NCBI RefSeq assembly: GCF_013004695.1
Contig: NZ_JABEMG010000026.1
Span: 1-43,663, forward strand
Direction: 5' to 3'
Length of the DNA stretch: 43,663 nt
From: Promicromonospora citrea
Lineage (GTDB): Bacteria > Actinomycetota > Actinomycetes > Actinomycetales > Cellulomonadaceae
The notes under the pieces are model-generated. The model was not told where the DNA came from and did not search any database. It was given only the letters and a program-made list of their open reading frames with translations. Shown here one piece after another: positions 16,959-25,600 of this stretch. Within the stretch, counting starts at the first letter, position 1; the number at the start of each line of letters is the position of its first letter. A program made the position numbers and the translations under genes.

Positions 16959-18233
16959 ATGAAGTCTCGTGGAGTGTTCATCGCCGCATGCCTCACGACC
17001 ACCAGCCTGGCCCTGGCCGCCTGCGGCAGCGGCGGCTCGGGGGACGGCGGTCCGGTGACCCTGAAGTTCCAGGCCCTGTCCGACCAGCCGGCCGCCATCG
17101 CCGCGACCGAGTCGATCGTCGACGACTGGAACGAGGCCAACCCCGACGTCCAGGTCGAGATCGTCCCGGCGGGCTGGGACGGCGTCTACGACAAGCTCAT
17201 CACGCAGTTCAACGGCGGCGCCGCGCCGGACATCATCCACTACGAGGCCGCGAGCATCGTGTCCTTCGCGCGTGACGGCTACCTCGCCGACCTCACCGAC
17301 CTCATGTCGGACGAGCGCCGCGCGGACATCCCCGAGGGCGTCCTGGACTCCGTGACGGTCGACGACCAGGTCGTCGCGTACCCGACCGAGCTGCAGTCGT
17401 ACGTCGTGTTCGCCAACCGCACGCTGCTCGAGGACGCGGGCGTCGAGATCCCGACGGGCGACACCATGACGTGGGACGAGCTGCGCGAGATCGCGCAGGC
17501 GACCACGAAGGGCGACGTCTACGGCCTCGGCTGGGGCCTGTCGAGCCCGACCGCCGCGTTCATGGCGCTCGCGCCGGCGTTCGGCGGCACGTACATCTCC
17601 GGCACCGGCGAGGACGCCGACCTCACCGTCGGCGAGGGCGAGATGGCCCTGCCCGAGCTCGTGCACGCGATGGCCTACGAGGACGAGTCGATCCTGCCGG
17701 TGACCCTGACCCAGTCGGGCGGCGAGGCCATCGCGTCCTTCTACGCGGGCCAGACGGCGATGACCGTGCAGGGCTCCTACCAGGCCGCGAACATCGCCAA
17801 GGACGCGCCCGAGGACCTCGACTGGGTGGCGCTGCCCCCGCTCGAAGGCCCCGAGGGCCCGCAGCAGGCCGCCAACCCGCAGACGCTCTCGGTGAACATC
17901 GACTCGGAGCACGTCGAGGAGTCGGCCGAGTTCATCGAGTTCTTCACCCGGACGGAGCACCTCGCCGCGCTGAACGAGGCGGACGCCCTCATCCCGGCGA
18001 CGACGTCGGCGCAGGAGGCCCTCACCGAGAAGCTGGGCGACGAGAACGGCTGGAGCACGATCCTCGCCTCCGGCCAGCACTTCACCGCGGCGCCGTACCT
18101 GTTCGCCGACTCGTACGCGCAGTGGAAGGACACGGTGGCGACGCCGGCCTACCAGCGCTACCTGGCGCAGGAGATCGACGACGCACAGCTCGCCGACCAG
18201 CTCACCAGCGGGTGGGACGAGATCACGCAGTGA
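16959..18233 (+). CDS. CUT1-type ABC transporter substrate-binding lipoprotein
   Basis: A 424-residue extracellular solute-binding protein, family 1. Signal peptide with lipobox LALAAC (cysteine at residue 23), then a Gly/Ser linker and the typical first strand VTLKFQALSDQP. IVDDWNEANPDVQVEIV and MTWDELREIAQ are characteristic of sugar-binding proteins. ATG 16959 has GAAAGG nine bases upstream. Fifty-one bases separate it from the first ADP-ribosylglycohydrolase gene. The neighbours suggest a ribosylated ligand rather than an ordinary oligosaccharide; this is inference. Confidence 0.93.
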   Translation: MKSRGVFIAACLTTTSLALAACGSGGSGDGGPVTLKFQALSDQPAAIAATESIVDDWNEANPDVQVEIVPAGWDGVYDKLITQFNGGAAPDIIHYEAASIVSFARDGYLADLTDLMSDERRADIPEGVLDSVTVDDQVVAYPTELQSYVVFANRTLLEDAGVEIPTGDTMTWDELREIAQATTKGDVYGLGWGLSSPTAAFMALAPAFGGTYISGTGEDADLTVGEGEMALPELVHAMAYEDESILPVTLTQSGGEAIASFYAGQTAMTVQGSYQAANIAKDAPEDLDWVALPPLEGPEGPQQAANPQTLSVNIDSEHVEESAEFIEFFTRTEHLAALNEADALIPATTSAQEALTEKLGDENGWSTILASGQHFTAAPYLFADSYAQWKDTVATPAYQRYLAQEIDDAQLADQLTSGWDEITQ

Positions 18234-18284
18234 CCTGCCGTCACTGACGCACGACCACACAGGAACGACGAGGGGAGAGCAGCC

Positions 18285-19448
18285 GTGAGCTGGTTGGAGG
18301 ACCGGGCGGTGGCCGTGATCACCGGGGCGGCCGTGGGCGACGCCCTCGGTGGCGCCACCGAGGGCTGGACGCCGGAGCAGATCGAGGAGCGGCACGGGGG
18401 CCGCGTGCGCGGCGTCGTCGGGCCCTGGTACCCCAACTGGCGCGACGCCCGCCCCATCGCCCCGTACCACAAGGGCGACGGGCACATCACGGACGACACC
18501 CTCATGACGCGGGCGCTCGTCGAGGTGTACGCCAAGCGGCGCGCGCACCTCGACGCGTACGCCGTGGCCGAGGACCTCGTGCCGCTGATGATCGGCGAGC
18601 CGCGGTGGATCCCCGAGCTGGAGTCGACGGCGCTGCTGCTGCAGCGGGTGTTCCTCGCGGAGAAGTGGCTCGTCGCACGCCTGCACTACGGGCACGTGGA
18701 CCCGCGCGAGGCCGGTGTCGGCAACGTGGTCAACTGCGGCGCGGCGATGTACGTGCCGCCGGTCGGCCTCGCCAACGCGGGCGACCCGCGCGGCGCGTAC
18801 GCGGAGGCCATCGACCTCGCCGGCGCGCACCAGTCCAGCTACGGCCGCGAGGCGGCCGGCGTCTTCGCGGCCATGGTCGCGGCGTCGGTCACCCCCGGCG
18901 CCACGCTGGACGACGTCGTGGCCGCGGCGCTCGACGTCGCGCACGACGGGACGGCCGCCGCGCTGCGGGCCGTGGTGGACGCCGCGTCCGGCTGGCCCGA
19001 GCCGCCGACGACCGACGACGAGGAGCGCCGGGTCGCGCGGCTCGTGCGCGAGGTCGTCGCGCCCTTCGACTCGGTGGGCCCCGAGTACCGGCAGATGTCG
19101 ATGGACGCGCGCCGTCCGTCGCGCACCAAGTCGATCGAGGAGCTGCCGGTCGCGCTCGGCCTGCTGCTCGCGCACCGCGGCGACTACCGCGGCGCCGTGC
19201 TCGCCGCCGTGAACTACGGCCGCGACGCCGACTCGATCGCCGTGATGGCGGGCGCCGTCGCGGCCGGGCTCGGCGGCAGCGACGTGGTGCCCGCGGAGTG
19301 GCTCGACGAGGTGGAGACCGCGAGCAGGATGGACGTCCGCGAGACCGGCCGCCTCATGGCGTCGGCCGCCGCGGACATCCTGGCCGCCGACCGGGACCGC
19401 GCCACCGCCCGCCTGAAGGTGCTCGACGCGGTGCAGGTGGGATCGTGA
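18285..19448 (+). CDS. ADP-ribosylglycohydrolase (ARH) family protein 1
   Basis: A 387-residue all-helical protein of the ARH/DraG superfamily, which cleaves N- or O-glycosidic bonds to ribose using two Mg ions. The N-terminal GAAVGDALGGATEGW (about residues 14-28) and HITDDTLMTRAL (TDDT, metal ligands, near residue 68) are diagnostic, and the C-terminal NYGRDADSIAVMAGAV supplies the D-x-D-S metal site. GTG start with GAGGGGAG upstream. Located after a sugar importer and before a second family member and ribokinase, it is more likely a catabolic ribosidase than a protein de-ADP-ribosylase. No signal peptide, so it acts in the cytoplasm. Confidence 0.9.
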   Translation: MSWLEDRAVAVITGAAVGDALGGATEGWTPEQIEERHGGRVRGVVGPWYPNWRDARPIAPYHKGDGHITDDTLMTRALVEVYAKRRAHLDAYAVAEDLVPLMIGEPRWIPELESTALLLQRVFLAEKWLVARLHYGHVDPREAGVGNVVNCGAAMYVPPVGLANAGDPRGAYAEAIDLAGAHQSSYGREAAGVFAAMVAASVTPGATLDDVVAAALDVAHDGTAAALRAVVDAASGWPEPPTTDDEERRVARLVREVVAPFDSVGPEYRQMSMDARRPSRTKSIEELPVALGLLLAHRGDYRGAVLAAVNYGRDADSIAVMAGAVAAGLGGSDVVPAEWLDEVETASRMDVRETGRLMASAAADILAADRDRATARLKVLDAVQVGS

Positions 19449-20794
19449 GGCTGACCTGGGCCCAGCCCGAGGACCTGCTCGCCCACGAGCTCGTGCAGTC
19501 GGCGGCCGAGGGCAAGGACGTCGCCGCTGTCCGCGACCGCTGGGTCGCGGCGGGCGGCGACCCGGTACCCGCGGTGAGCGGCGCGGGCGCCGAGCCGGCG
19601 ACCCCGCCGCTGCGGGCGCTGGCCCGCGAGCTGCTGGACGAGCTGGACGCGATCCCCGGCACGCCCGGGCCGGCGACCTGGGCCGAGGCCGAGGCGCTGC
19701 TCCCGCCCGCCCCCGCCCTCCCGGCAGCCCCCGCGTCCTACGCCGCCCGCGTCGAGGGCGCCTGGCTCGGCCGCGCCGCCGGCTGCCTGCTCGGCAAGCC
19801 CGTCGAGAAGATCCCGCGCGCGGGCATCGAGGAGATCCTGCGCGCGACGGGCCGCTGGCCGCTCGACCGGTACTTCACCGCGGTCGGTCTGCCCGACGAC
19901 GTCGCCGCCCGCTGGCCGTGGAACCGCCGCTCGGCGCCGACGTCGCTCGAGGAGAACATCGCGGGCATGCCCGAGGACGACGACCTCAACTACCCGATCC
20001 TCGCCCTGGCCCTGCTCGAGAAGCACGGGCGCGCGTTCACGACGGACGACGTCGCGCAGCTCTGGCTGGACAACCTCCCCGCCGGGCGCACGTTCACCGC
20101 CGAGCGGGTCGCCTACCGCAACATCCTCGACGCGCGGCCCGTGCCCGAGACCGCGACGCACCACAACCCGTTCCGCGAGTGGATCGGCGCGCTCATCCGC
20201 ACCGACCTGCTCGGTTGGGTCTCCCCGGGGGACGTGCCCGGCGCGGCCCGCCTGGCCTGGACCGACGCCCGTCTGAGCCACACCGGTGACGGGATCTGGG
20301 GTGCCACCTGGGCCGCCGGCCTCGCGGCGGCCGCGGTCGTCGCCGACGACGTGGAGCAGGTGCTCGACGCCGCCTCCGCCGCCGTGCCCGCGGACAGCGG
20401 CCTGGCCGCCGCCGTCGCGCTCGGCCGGTCGCTCGGCCGGGAGTGCGACGGCTCGGAGCCCGCCGTCCGCGCGGGCCTGGACCGGATCCACGAGGCGTAC
20501 GGGCACCTGCACTGGGTGCACACCCTCAACAACGCCGCCGTCGTCGCGTTCGCGCTCACGGTGGGCCGGGGCGTGTTCGGCCCGAGCGTCGCGATCGCCG
20601 TGACGGCGGGCTGGGACACCGACTCCGCCGCGGCGACCGTGGGCGGCGTCGTGGGCGCGCTGGCGCCCGACGCGATCGGCGAGCGGTGGACCGCGCCCCT
20701 CGACGGGCGCATCGCGACCTCGCTGCCGGGTGGCGAGCAGCGCATCGCCGACCTCGCGGCGCGGACCGTCGCGCTGGCGGGAGGTGCGTCATGA
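19445..20794 (+). CDS. ADP-ribosylglycohydrolase (ARH) family protein 2, with N-terminal extension
   Basis: A 449-residue protein. The ARH core starts at about residue 100 (VEGAWLGRAAGCLLGKPVEK), has MPEDDDLNYPILALALLEKHG as the first metal region and TAGWDTDSAAATVGGVVGAL as the second, so the metal ligands are kept. Before it lies an extension of about 100 residues (WAQPEDLLAHELVQSAAEGKD...) with no fold I recognise. It is only distantly similar to ARH protein 1, suggesting different bonds or subunits. GTG 19445 overlaps the previous stop; the TGA overlaps the ribokinase ATG. I place it in the same pathway as the importer and kinase. Confidence 0.87.
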   Translation: MRLTWAQPEDLLAHELVQSAAEGKDVAAVRDRWVAAGGDPVPAVSGAGAEPATPPLRALARELLDELDAIPGTPGPATWAEAEALLPPAPALPAAPASYAARVEGAWLGRAAGCLLGKPVEKIPRAGIEEILRATGRWPLDRYFTAVGLPDDVAARWPWNRRSAPTSLEENIAGMPEDDDLNYPILALALLEKHGRAFTTDDVAQLWLDNLPAGRTFTAERVAYRNILDARPVPETATHHNPFREWIGALIRTDLLGWVSPGDVPGAARLAWTDARLSHTGDGIWGATWAAGLAAAAVVADDVEQVLDAASAAVPADSGLAAAVALGRSLGRECDGSEPAVRAGLDRIHEAYGHLHWVHTLNNAAVVAFALTVGRGVFGPSVAIAVTAGWDTDSAAATVGGVVGALAPDAIGERWTAPLDGRIATSLPGGEQRIADLAARTVALAGGAS

Positions 20795-21753
20795 CGGGGA
20801 CCGTCGTGGTCGTCGGCTCGGCGAACGTCGACCTCGTGGTCGACGTGCCGCGCCACCCCGCGGGCGGCGAGACCATCCTCGGCGGAAACCTGCGCCGTAC
20901 GCCGGGCGGCAAGGGGGCCAACCAGGCCGTCGCCGCGGCGCGCGCCGGGGGAGCGGGCACGACCTTCGTCGGCGCGCTCGGCCGGGACGAGTCCGCCGAC
21001 CTCCTGCTCGCCTCGCTCGAGGGCGCGGGCGTGCGCACCGAGACGGTCGACCGGGTCGACGCCCCGACCGGCACGGCGCTCATCACCGTCTCGCCCGACG
21101 GCGAGAACGCGATCGTCGTCGCGCCGGGAGCCAACTCGCGCGTGCGGGTGGGCGCGGCGCAGGCCCGGCGGGTCGCCGCGGCCGACGTCGTGCTCGCGCA
21201 GCTCGAGATCCCGCTCGGCACCGTGACCGCCGCGGCGGTCGAACGCCGCCAGGGTGCGCTGTTCGTGCTCAACGCGGCGCCGTCGCGCGAGCTGCCCGAC
21301 GCGCTGTGGCGCGAGGTCGACGTGCTCGTGGTCAACGAGCACGAGGCGGCGGACCTCGCGGGAGCCGCCGGGACCCCGGAGGACCTCGCTGCGGCGCTGC
21401 TCGCCCGGGTGCCCGCCGTCGTCGTCACGCTGGGTGCCGAGGGCAGCCTCGTCGTGCGCCGGGACACCGACCCGGTCCGCGTCCCGGCCGCGCGGGTCGA
21501 CGCCGTCGACACCACGGGCGCGGGCGACACCTACTGCGGCGTGCTCGCGGCCGCGCTCGCGCGCCTGGGCCTCGCCGGCCTGGCCGACGCCGCCGGCACC
21601 GCCGTCGACGTCGTGCTCCGTGCCCCGGTCAGCCCGTGGATCGTGCTCGCGGCGATCGGCCTCGCGGTGCTGGGCGGGCTGCTCGCGGGGGTCGCCGGCG
21701 GACGGCGCGCCGCGCGGCTGCGCCCCGTCGAGGCCTTCCGTTCCCTGGCCTGA
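20791..21753 (+). CDS. rbsK: Ribokinase (PfkB family) fused to the C-terminal tail of an FtsX-like permease
   Basis: A 320-residue frame. Residues 1 to about 268 are ribokinase: VVVVGSANVDLVVDVP, substrate motif TPGGKGANQAVAAARAGG, VVLAQLEIPLGTV and the PfkB signature DTTGAGDTYCGVLAAAL with catalytic D246. Family members normally continue about 40 more residues with a helix and an N-A-A...PTRAE-like end. Here the frame instead runs into VDVVLRAPVSPW, a hydrophobic segment and RRAARLRPVEAFRSLA, which is the last membrane helix and tail of an FtsX/MacB-type ABC permease. An ABC ATPase gene of that transporter type follows. The junction near 21595 looks like an in-frame deletion scar. Whether the kinase still folds is unclear, since part of the nucleotide-site C-terminus is lost and a membrane helix gained. 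Confidence 0.85.
   Translation: MTGTVVVVGSANVDLVVDVPRHPAGGETILGGNLRRTPGGKGANQAVAAARAGGAGTTFVGALGRDESADLLLASLEGAGVRTETVDRVDAPTGTALITVSPDGENAIVVAPGANSRVRVGAAQARRVAAADVVLAQLEIPLGTVTAAAVERRQGALFVLNAAPSRELPDALWREVDVLVVNEHEAADLAGAAGTPEDLAAALLARVPAVVVTLGAEGSLVVRRDTDPVRVPAARVDAVDTTGAGDTYCGVLAAALARLGLAGLADAAGTAVDVVLRAPVSPWIVLAAIGLAVLGGLLAGVAGGRRAARLRPVEAFRSLA
21570..21753 (+). pseudogene. Remnant 3' end of an FtsX-type ABC permease gene
   Basis: About 50 codons reading VDVVLRAPVSPW..LAAIGLAVLGGLLAG..RRAARLRPVEAFRSLA: the final transmembrane helix and cytoplasmic tail of a lipoprotein/macrolide-type permease. The roughly 300-800 residues expected before it are missing and its frame continues from ribokinase. 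It directly precedes the ATPase partner at 21794. The left boundary is approximate. Confidence 0.7.
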
Positions 21754-21793
21754 CACCACCGTTCCCGGCGACACCACGACGAAGAAGGCAGAC

Positions 21794-22471
21794 ATGTACC
21801 AGCTCCACGACCTGACCAAGACGTACCGCCAGGGCAAGCGCGTGGTGCGCGCGCTGCGCGGCGTGTCGCTGACCATCGGCGAGGGCGAGCTCGTCGCCGT
21901 GCAGGGGCCGACCGGCGGCGGGAAGTCCACCCTGCTGCAGATGCTGGGTGGGCTCGACCGCCCGACGTCCGGCGCCGTCTCGCTCGACGGCACCGACCTC
22001 GCGTCCATGACGGACGCCGAGCTCACCGCCACCCGCGGCCGCACCATCGGCTTCGTGTTCCAGAACTTCAACCTGATCCCGACGCTCACGGCGCTGGAGA
22101 ACGTCGAGACGGCGCTCGTCCCCGGGCGGGTGCCGCGGCAGAGCAGGGCGTCCCGAGCACAGGCCGCGCTCGAGTCCGTGGGTCTCGGTGACCGCGGCGA
22201 CCACCTGCCGGGCGAGCTCTCCGGCGGTCAGCAACAGCGCGTCGCGATCGCGCGGGCGCTGGTCAAGGACCCGAAGGTGCTCCTGGCCGACGAACCGACG
22301 GGCAACCTCGACGAGGAGACCCGCGACGAGATCGTCGACCTCATCGAGGGCCTGTGGAAGGAGCAGGGCCTGACGACGGTGCTGGTCACGCACGACTCGG
22401 TCGTCGCCCGCCGGGCCAGGCGCCGGCTCCGCATCGCCCAGGGCGCGGTCACGGAGCTGACAGGCTCCTGA
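21794..22471 (+). CDS. ABC transporter ATP-binding protein (LolD/MacB-type), orphaned
   Basis: A 225-residue ATPase. Walker A GPTGGGKST, the MacB-type FVFQNFNLIPTLTALENVE region, signature LSGGQQQRVAIARAL, Walker B VLLADEPTGNLD and switch H in VLVTHDS. This subfamily works with FtsX-like permeases that push or extract substrates at the membrane. Its permease is represented only by the 50-residue tail fused to ribokinase upstream, so in this locus it has no complete partner. ATG 21794 with a weak GAAGAAGG site; in-frame upstream sequence is another reading of the ribokinase gene. Confidence 0.92.
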   Translation: MYQLHDLTKTYRQGKRVVRALRGVSLTIGEGELVAVQGPTGGGKSTLLQMLGGLDRPTSGAVSLDGTDLASMTDAELTATRGRTIGFVFQNFNLIPTLTALENVETALVPGRVPRQSRASRAQAALESVGLGDRGDHLPGELSGGQQQRVAIARALVKDPKVLLADEPTGNLDEETRDEIVDLIEGLWKEQGLTTVLVTHDSVVARRARRRLRIAQGAVTELTGS

Positions 22472-22481
22472 CCGACGTCGA

Positions 22482-22516
22482 GGGACCGGCCGGCCACGTC
22501 GAGGTCGGCCGGTCCC
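22482..22516 (+). terminator. Terminator hairpin after the ABC ATPase gene
   Basis: GGGACCGGCCG pairs perfectly with CGGCCGGTCCC (11 bp) around a 13-base loop, starting 10 bases after the stop codon. There is no T-run, as is common in high-GC actinobacteria. Confidence 0.7.
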
Positions 22517-22522
22517 GGCATC

Positions 22523-22551
22523 TCGACGCCCCGCGCATGTCTGGCTACGCT
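22523..22551 (+). promoter_or_regulatory. Candidate promoter of the xylanase gene
   Basis: TCGACG (22523-22528), a 17-base spacer and TACGCT (22546-22551), right after the upstream terminator and about 83 bases before the xylanase ATG. Nothing else clear is seen between it and the ribosome binding site. Confidence 0.45.
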
Positions 22552-22634
22552 GCTCCTACGTCCGCCGTGGCACCGTCGCCCCGGCGCACGCACCGGAAGA
22601 GATCCCCGCACCACACCGCGCAAGGGAGCGCAGC

Positions 22635-25600
22635 ATGCGTCGTAGAAATCGTTTCACTCCGCGATCCGCGCCGTTCAGAAATCGTTTAGCAAGGGGCGCC
22701 ACCGCGAGCCTCGGCGTCGCGGCGCTCGTCGCGACGGGCCTCCTCGCGACCCCCGCGGCGGCCGACGACGTCGTCCCGGGCGGTGCCGTCGACCCGGTCC
22801 CCACGCCGGTGTACGCCGCGCAGGGCACGGGCGACGTCTCCGCCCTCACGTTCGACGACGGGCCGAACCCCGGCACCACCCCCGCGCTGCTCGACTTCCT
22901 CGCCGAGCACGATCTCACCGCCGTGTTCTGCGTGATCGGGCAGAACATCGAGGCCGACGGCGGCGCCGACATCCTGCGCCGGATCGTCGCCGACGGTCAC
23001 GTGCTGTGCAACCACTCCACGGGCTACGCCGACATGGGCTCGTGGACCGCCGACCAGGTGCGTGCCGACATGGTCGAGAACCTCGGCATCATCCGCGAGG
23101 CCCTCGGCGACCCCGACCACCCCGTCCCGTTCTGGCGCGCGCCGAACGGCTCGTGGGGGGTGACCCCCGAGGTCGCCGTCGAGCTCGGCATGCAGCCGCT
23201 GGCCGTGCGGAACACGATCGCCGACTGGGAGACGCAGGACGTGCCGACCCTCACGGCCAACCTGCGCGCCGCGATGGTCCCGGGCGAGCTCGTCCTCGCG
23301 CACGACGGCGGCGGCGACCGCGCCGGCACGCTGGCCGCCGTGCGGACGGTCGTCACCGAGCGCCTCGCCGACGGCTGGCGGTTCACCCTGCCGGCGGGCA
23401 CGCCCGCCGCACCGACGGACGCGGTGATCAGCACCGACTTCGAGGACGGCACGCTCGGCGGCTGGGAGCCGCGGTACGGCTCGGAGTCCGCGGACCTCAA
23501 GCTCGAGGTCACCGACACCGACGCGCACGAGAGCACGTACTCGGCCGCGCTCACCGGCCGGGCGGTGACCGGCGACGGCATCGGCCGCGACGTCACCGGC
23601 GTGCTGCGGGCGGGCACGGCCTACGACGTCTCGGCGTGGATCCGGTTCGCCGAGGGACAGACACCGGGCGACGTCTGGCTGAGCCTCGCCGCCACCACGG
23701 ACGGCGCGCAGAGCTTCTCCACGCTCGCCCAGCTCACGGGTCTCACCAGCACCGGATGGACCCGGGTCGAGGCGTCGTTCACGATGCCGGAGCACGACAG
23801 CGCCCTGCTGTACCTCGAGACCGCCTACAGCGGCGGCAACACCAGCGACTGGCTGATCGACGACATCGTGGTGGCCGAGCCCGAGCCGCCGCTCGTGGAG
23901 GACCTCACCCCGCTGCAGGACACCGTCGACTTCCCGGTCGGCGTCGCGATCGACAGCCGGGAGACGACGAGCGCGGCCGCGCAGCTGCTCGACCGGCACT
24001 TCGGGCAGATCACGCCCGAGAACCACATGAAGCCCGAGGCCTGGTACGACGAGGACCGCACCCTGCGCAGGCACCCCGAGGCCACGGCGCTCATGGACTT
24101 CGCGCAGGAGAACGACCTCGGCGTCTACGGCCACGTGCTCGTCTGGCACAGCCAGACGCCCGAGTGGTTCTTCCAGGACGACGCCGGCGAGCCGCTGACC
24201 GCGGACGAGGCGGGCCGCGCCGTGCTCCGCGAGCGCCTGCGCGACCACGTCTTCGGCGTCGCGGAGAACCTGGCGGCGGACTACGGCCCGTTCGGCTCGG
24301 ACACCAACCCGCTGGTCGCGTTCGACGTCGTCAACGAGGTCGTGTCCGACGGCGCCGAGAACCCGGACGGCCTGCGCCGCAGCGAGTGGTTCCGCGTGCT
24401 GGGCGAGGACTTCGTCGACCTCGCGTTCGCGTACGCCGACGAGGCGTTCAACGAGACGTACGCGGCGCCAGGCGCCGAGCGCCCGGTGGCCCTGTTCATC
24501 AACGACTACAACACCGAGCAGGGCGGCAAGCAGGACCGGTACCTCGCGCTGGTGGAGCGGCTGCTGGAGCGTGGCGTGCCGCTGGACGGCGTGGGCCACC
24601 AGTTCCACGTGTCGCTCGCGATGCCGGTCGGTGCGCTGGAGGGCGCGCTGGCGCGGTTCGCGGACCTGCCCGTGACACAGGCGGTCACGGAGCTCGACGT
24701 CACGACGGGCACGCCGGTGACGCAGGCCCGCCTGATCGACCAGGGCTACTACTACCGGGACGCGTTCGACGTGTTCCGCGCGCACGCGGACGACCTGTTC
24801 AGCGTGACGGTGTGGGGCCTGACCGACGGGCGGTCGTGGCGCGTGGACAGCGGCGCCCCCCTGCTGTTCGACGACCGGTTCCAGGCCAAGCCCGCCTACC
24901 ACGGCGCGGCGGGCGGCGAGCTGCCCGACCGGCTGCGGACGGCGAACGTGTTCGCGGGCGACGTGCCGCTGGACGCGCAGGCGACGTCGTCGCCGGTGTG
25001 GGACCGTCTGCCCCTGCACGCCTTCGCGACGCCGGACGGCGGCGAGGCCGGCTTCCAGCTCCGCTGGGCACCGGACCACCTCACGGCGTACGTCACGGTG
25101 GACGACGCCGCGGCGGGCGCCGGCGACGCGGTGACGCTGGTGCTGGGCGACGCGGAGCTCACGGTCGACCGTGCGGCGGGCGCCGACGGTGCGGTGGTGA
25201 CCGAGCGGGAGGGCGGCTACGACGTCGTCGCGCACCTGCCCGCCACGCTGGAGCAGGGTGCGACCGCGGACCTCGACGTCCGGGTGACGAGCGGCGGCGA
25301 GACCGCGGGGTGGAACTCGCCCGGAGCGCTGGGCACGCTGACGCTCGTCGAGGAGCTGTCGTACGTCGAGGTCGCCCAGGCGGCGACGGCGCCGGAGGTC
25401 GACGGCGACGTCGACGAGGTGTGGGAGTCCGCGGGCCCCGCGGTGACCACCGAGAAGGAGGTCGAGGGCTCGGGCGGCGCCGTCGCGACGGTCCGCACCC
25501 TGTGGGCGGGCGACACGCTGTACGTGCTGGCCGACGTCGCCGACCCGGTGGTCGACGTGTCCGGCTCCGACCCGTGGGTCCAGGACTCCCTGGAGGTCTA

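Noticed and set aside
20791-21753. Frameshift sequencing error as the cause of the ribokinase fusion
   Set aside because: The frame is continuous and the permease body is missing rather than shifted; only a deletion or misassembly fits.
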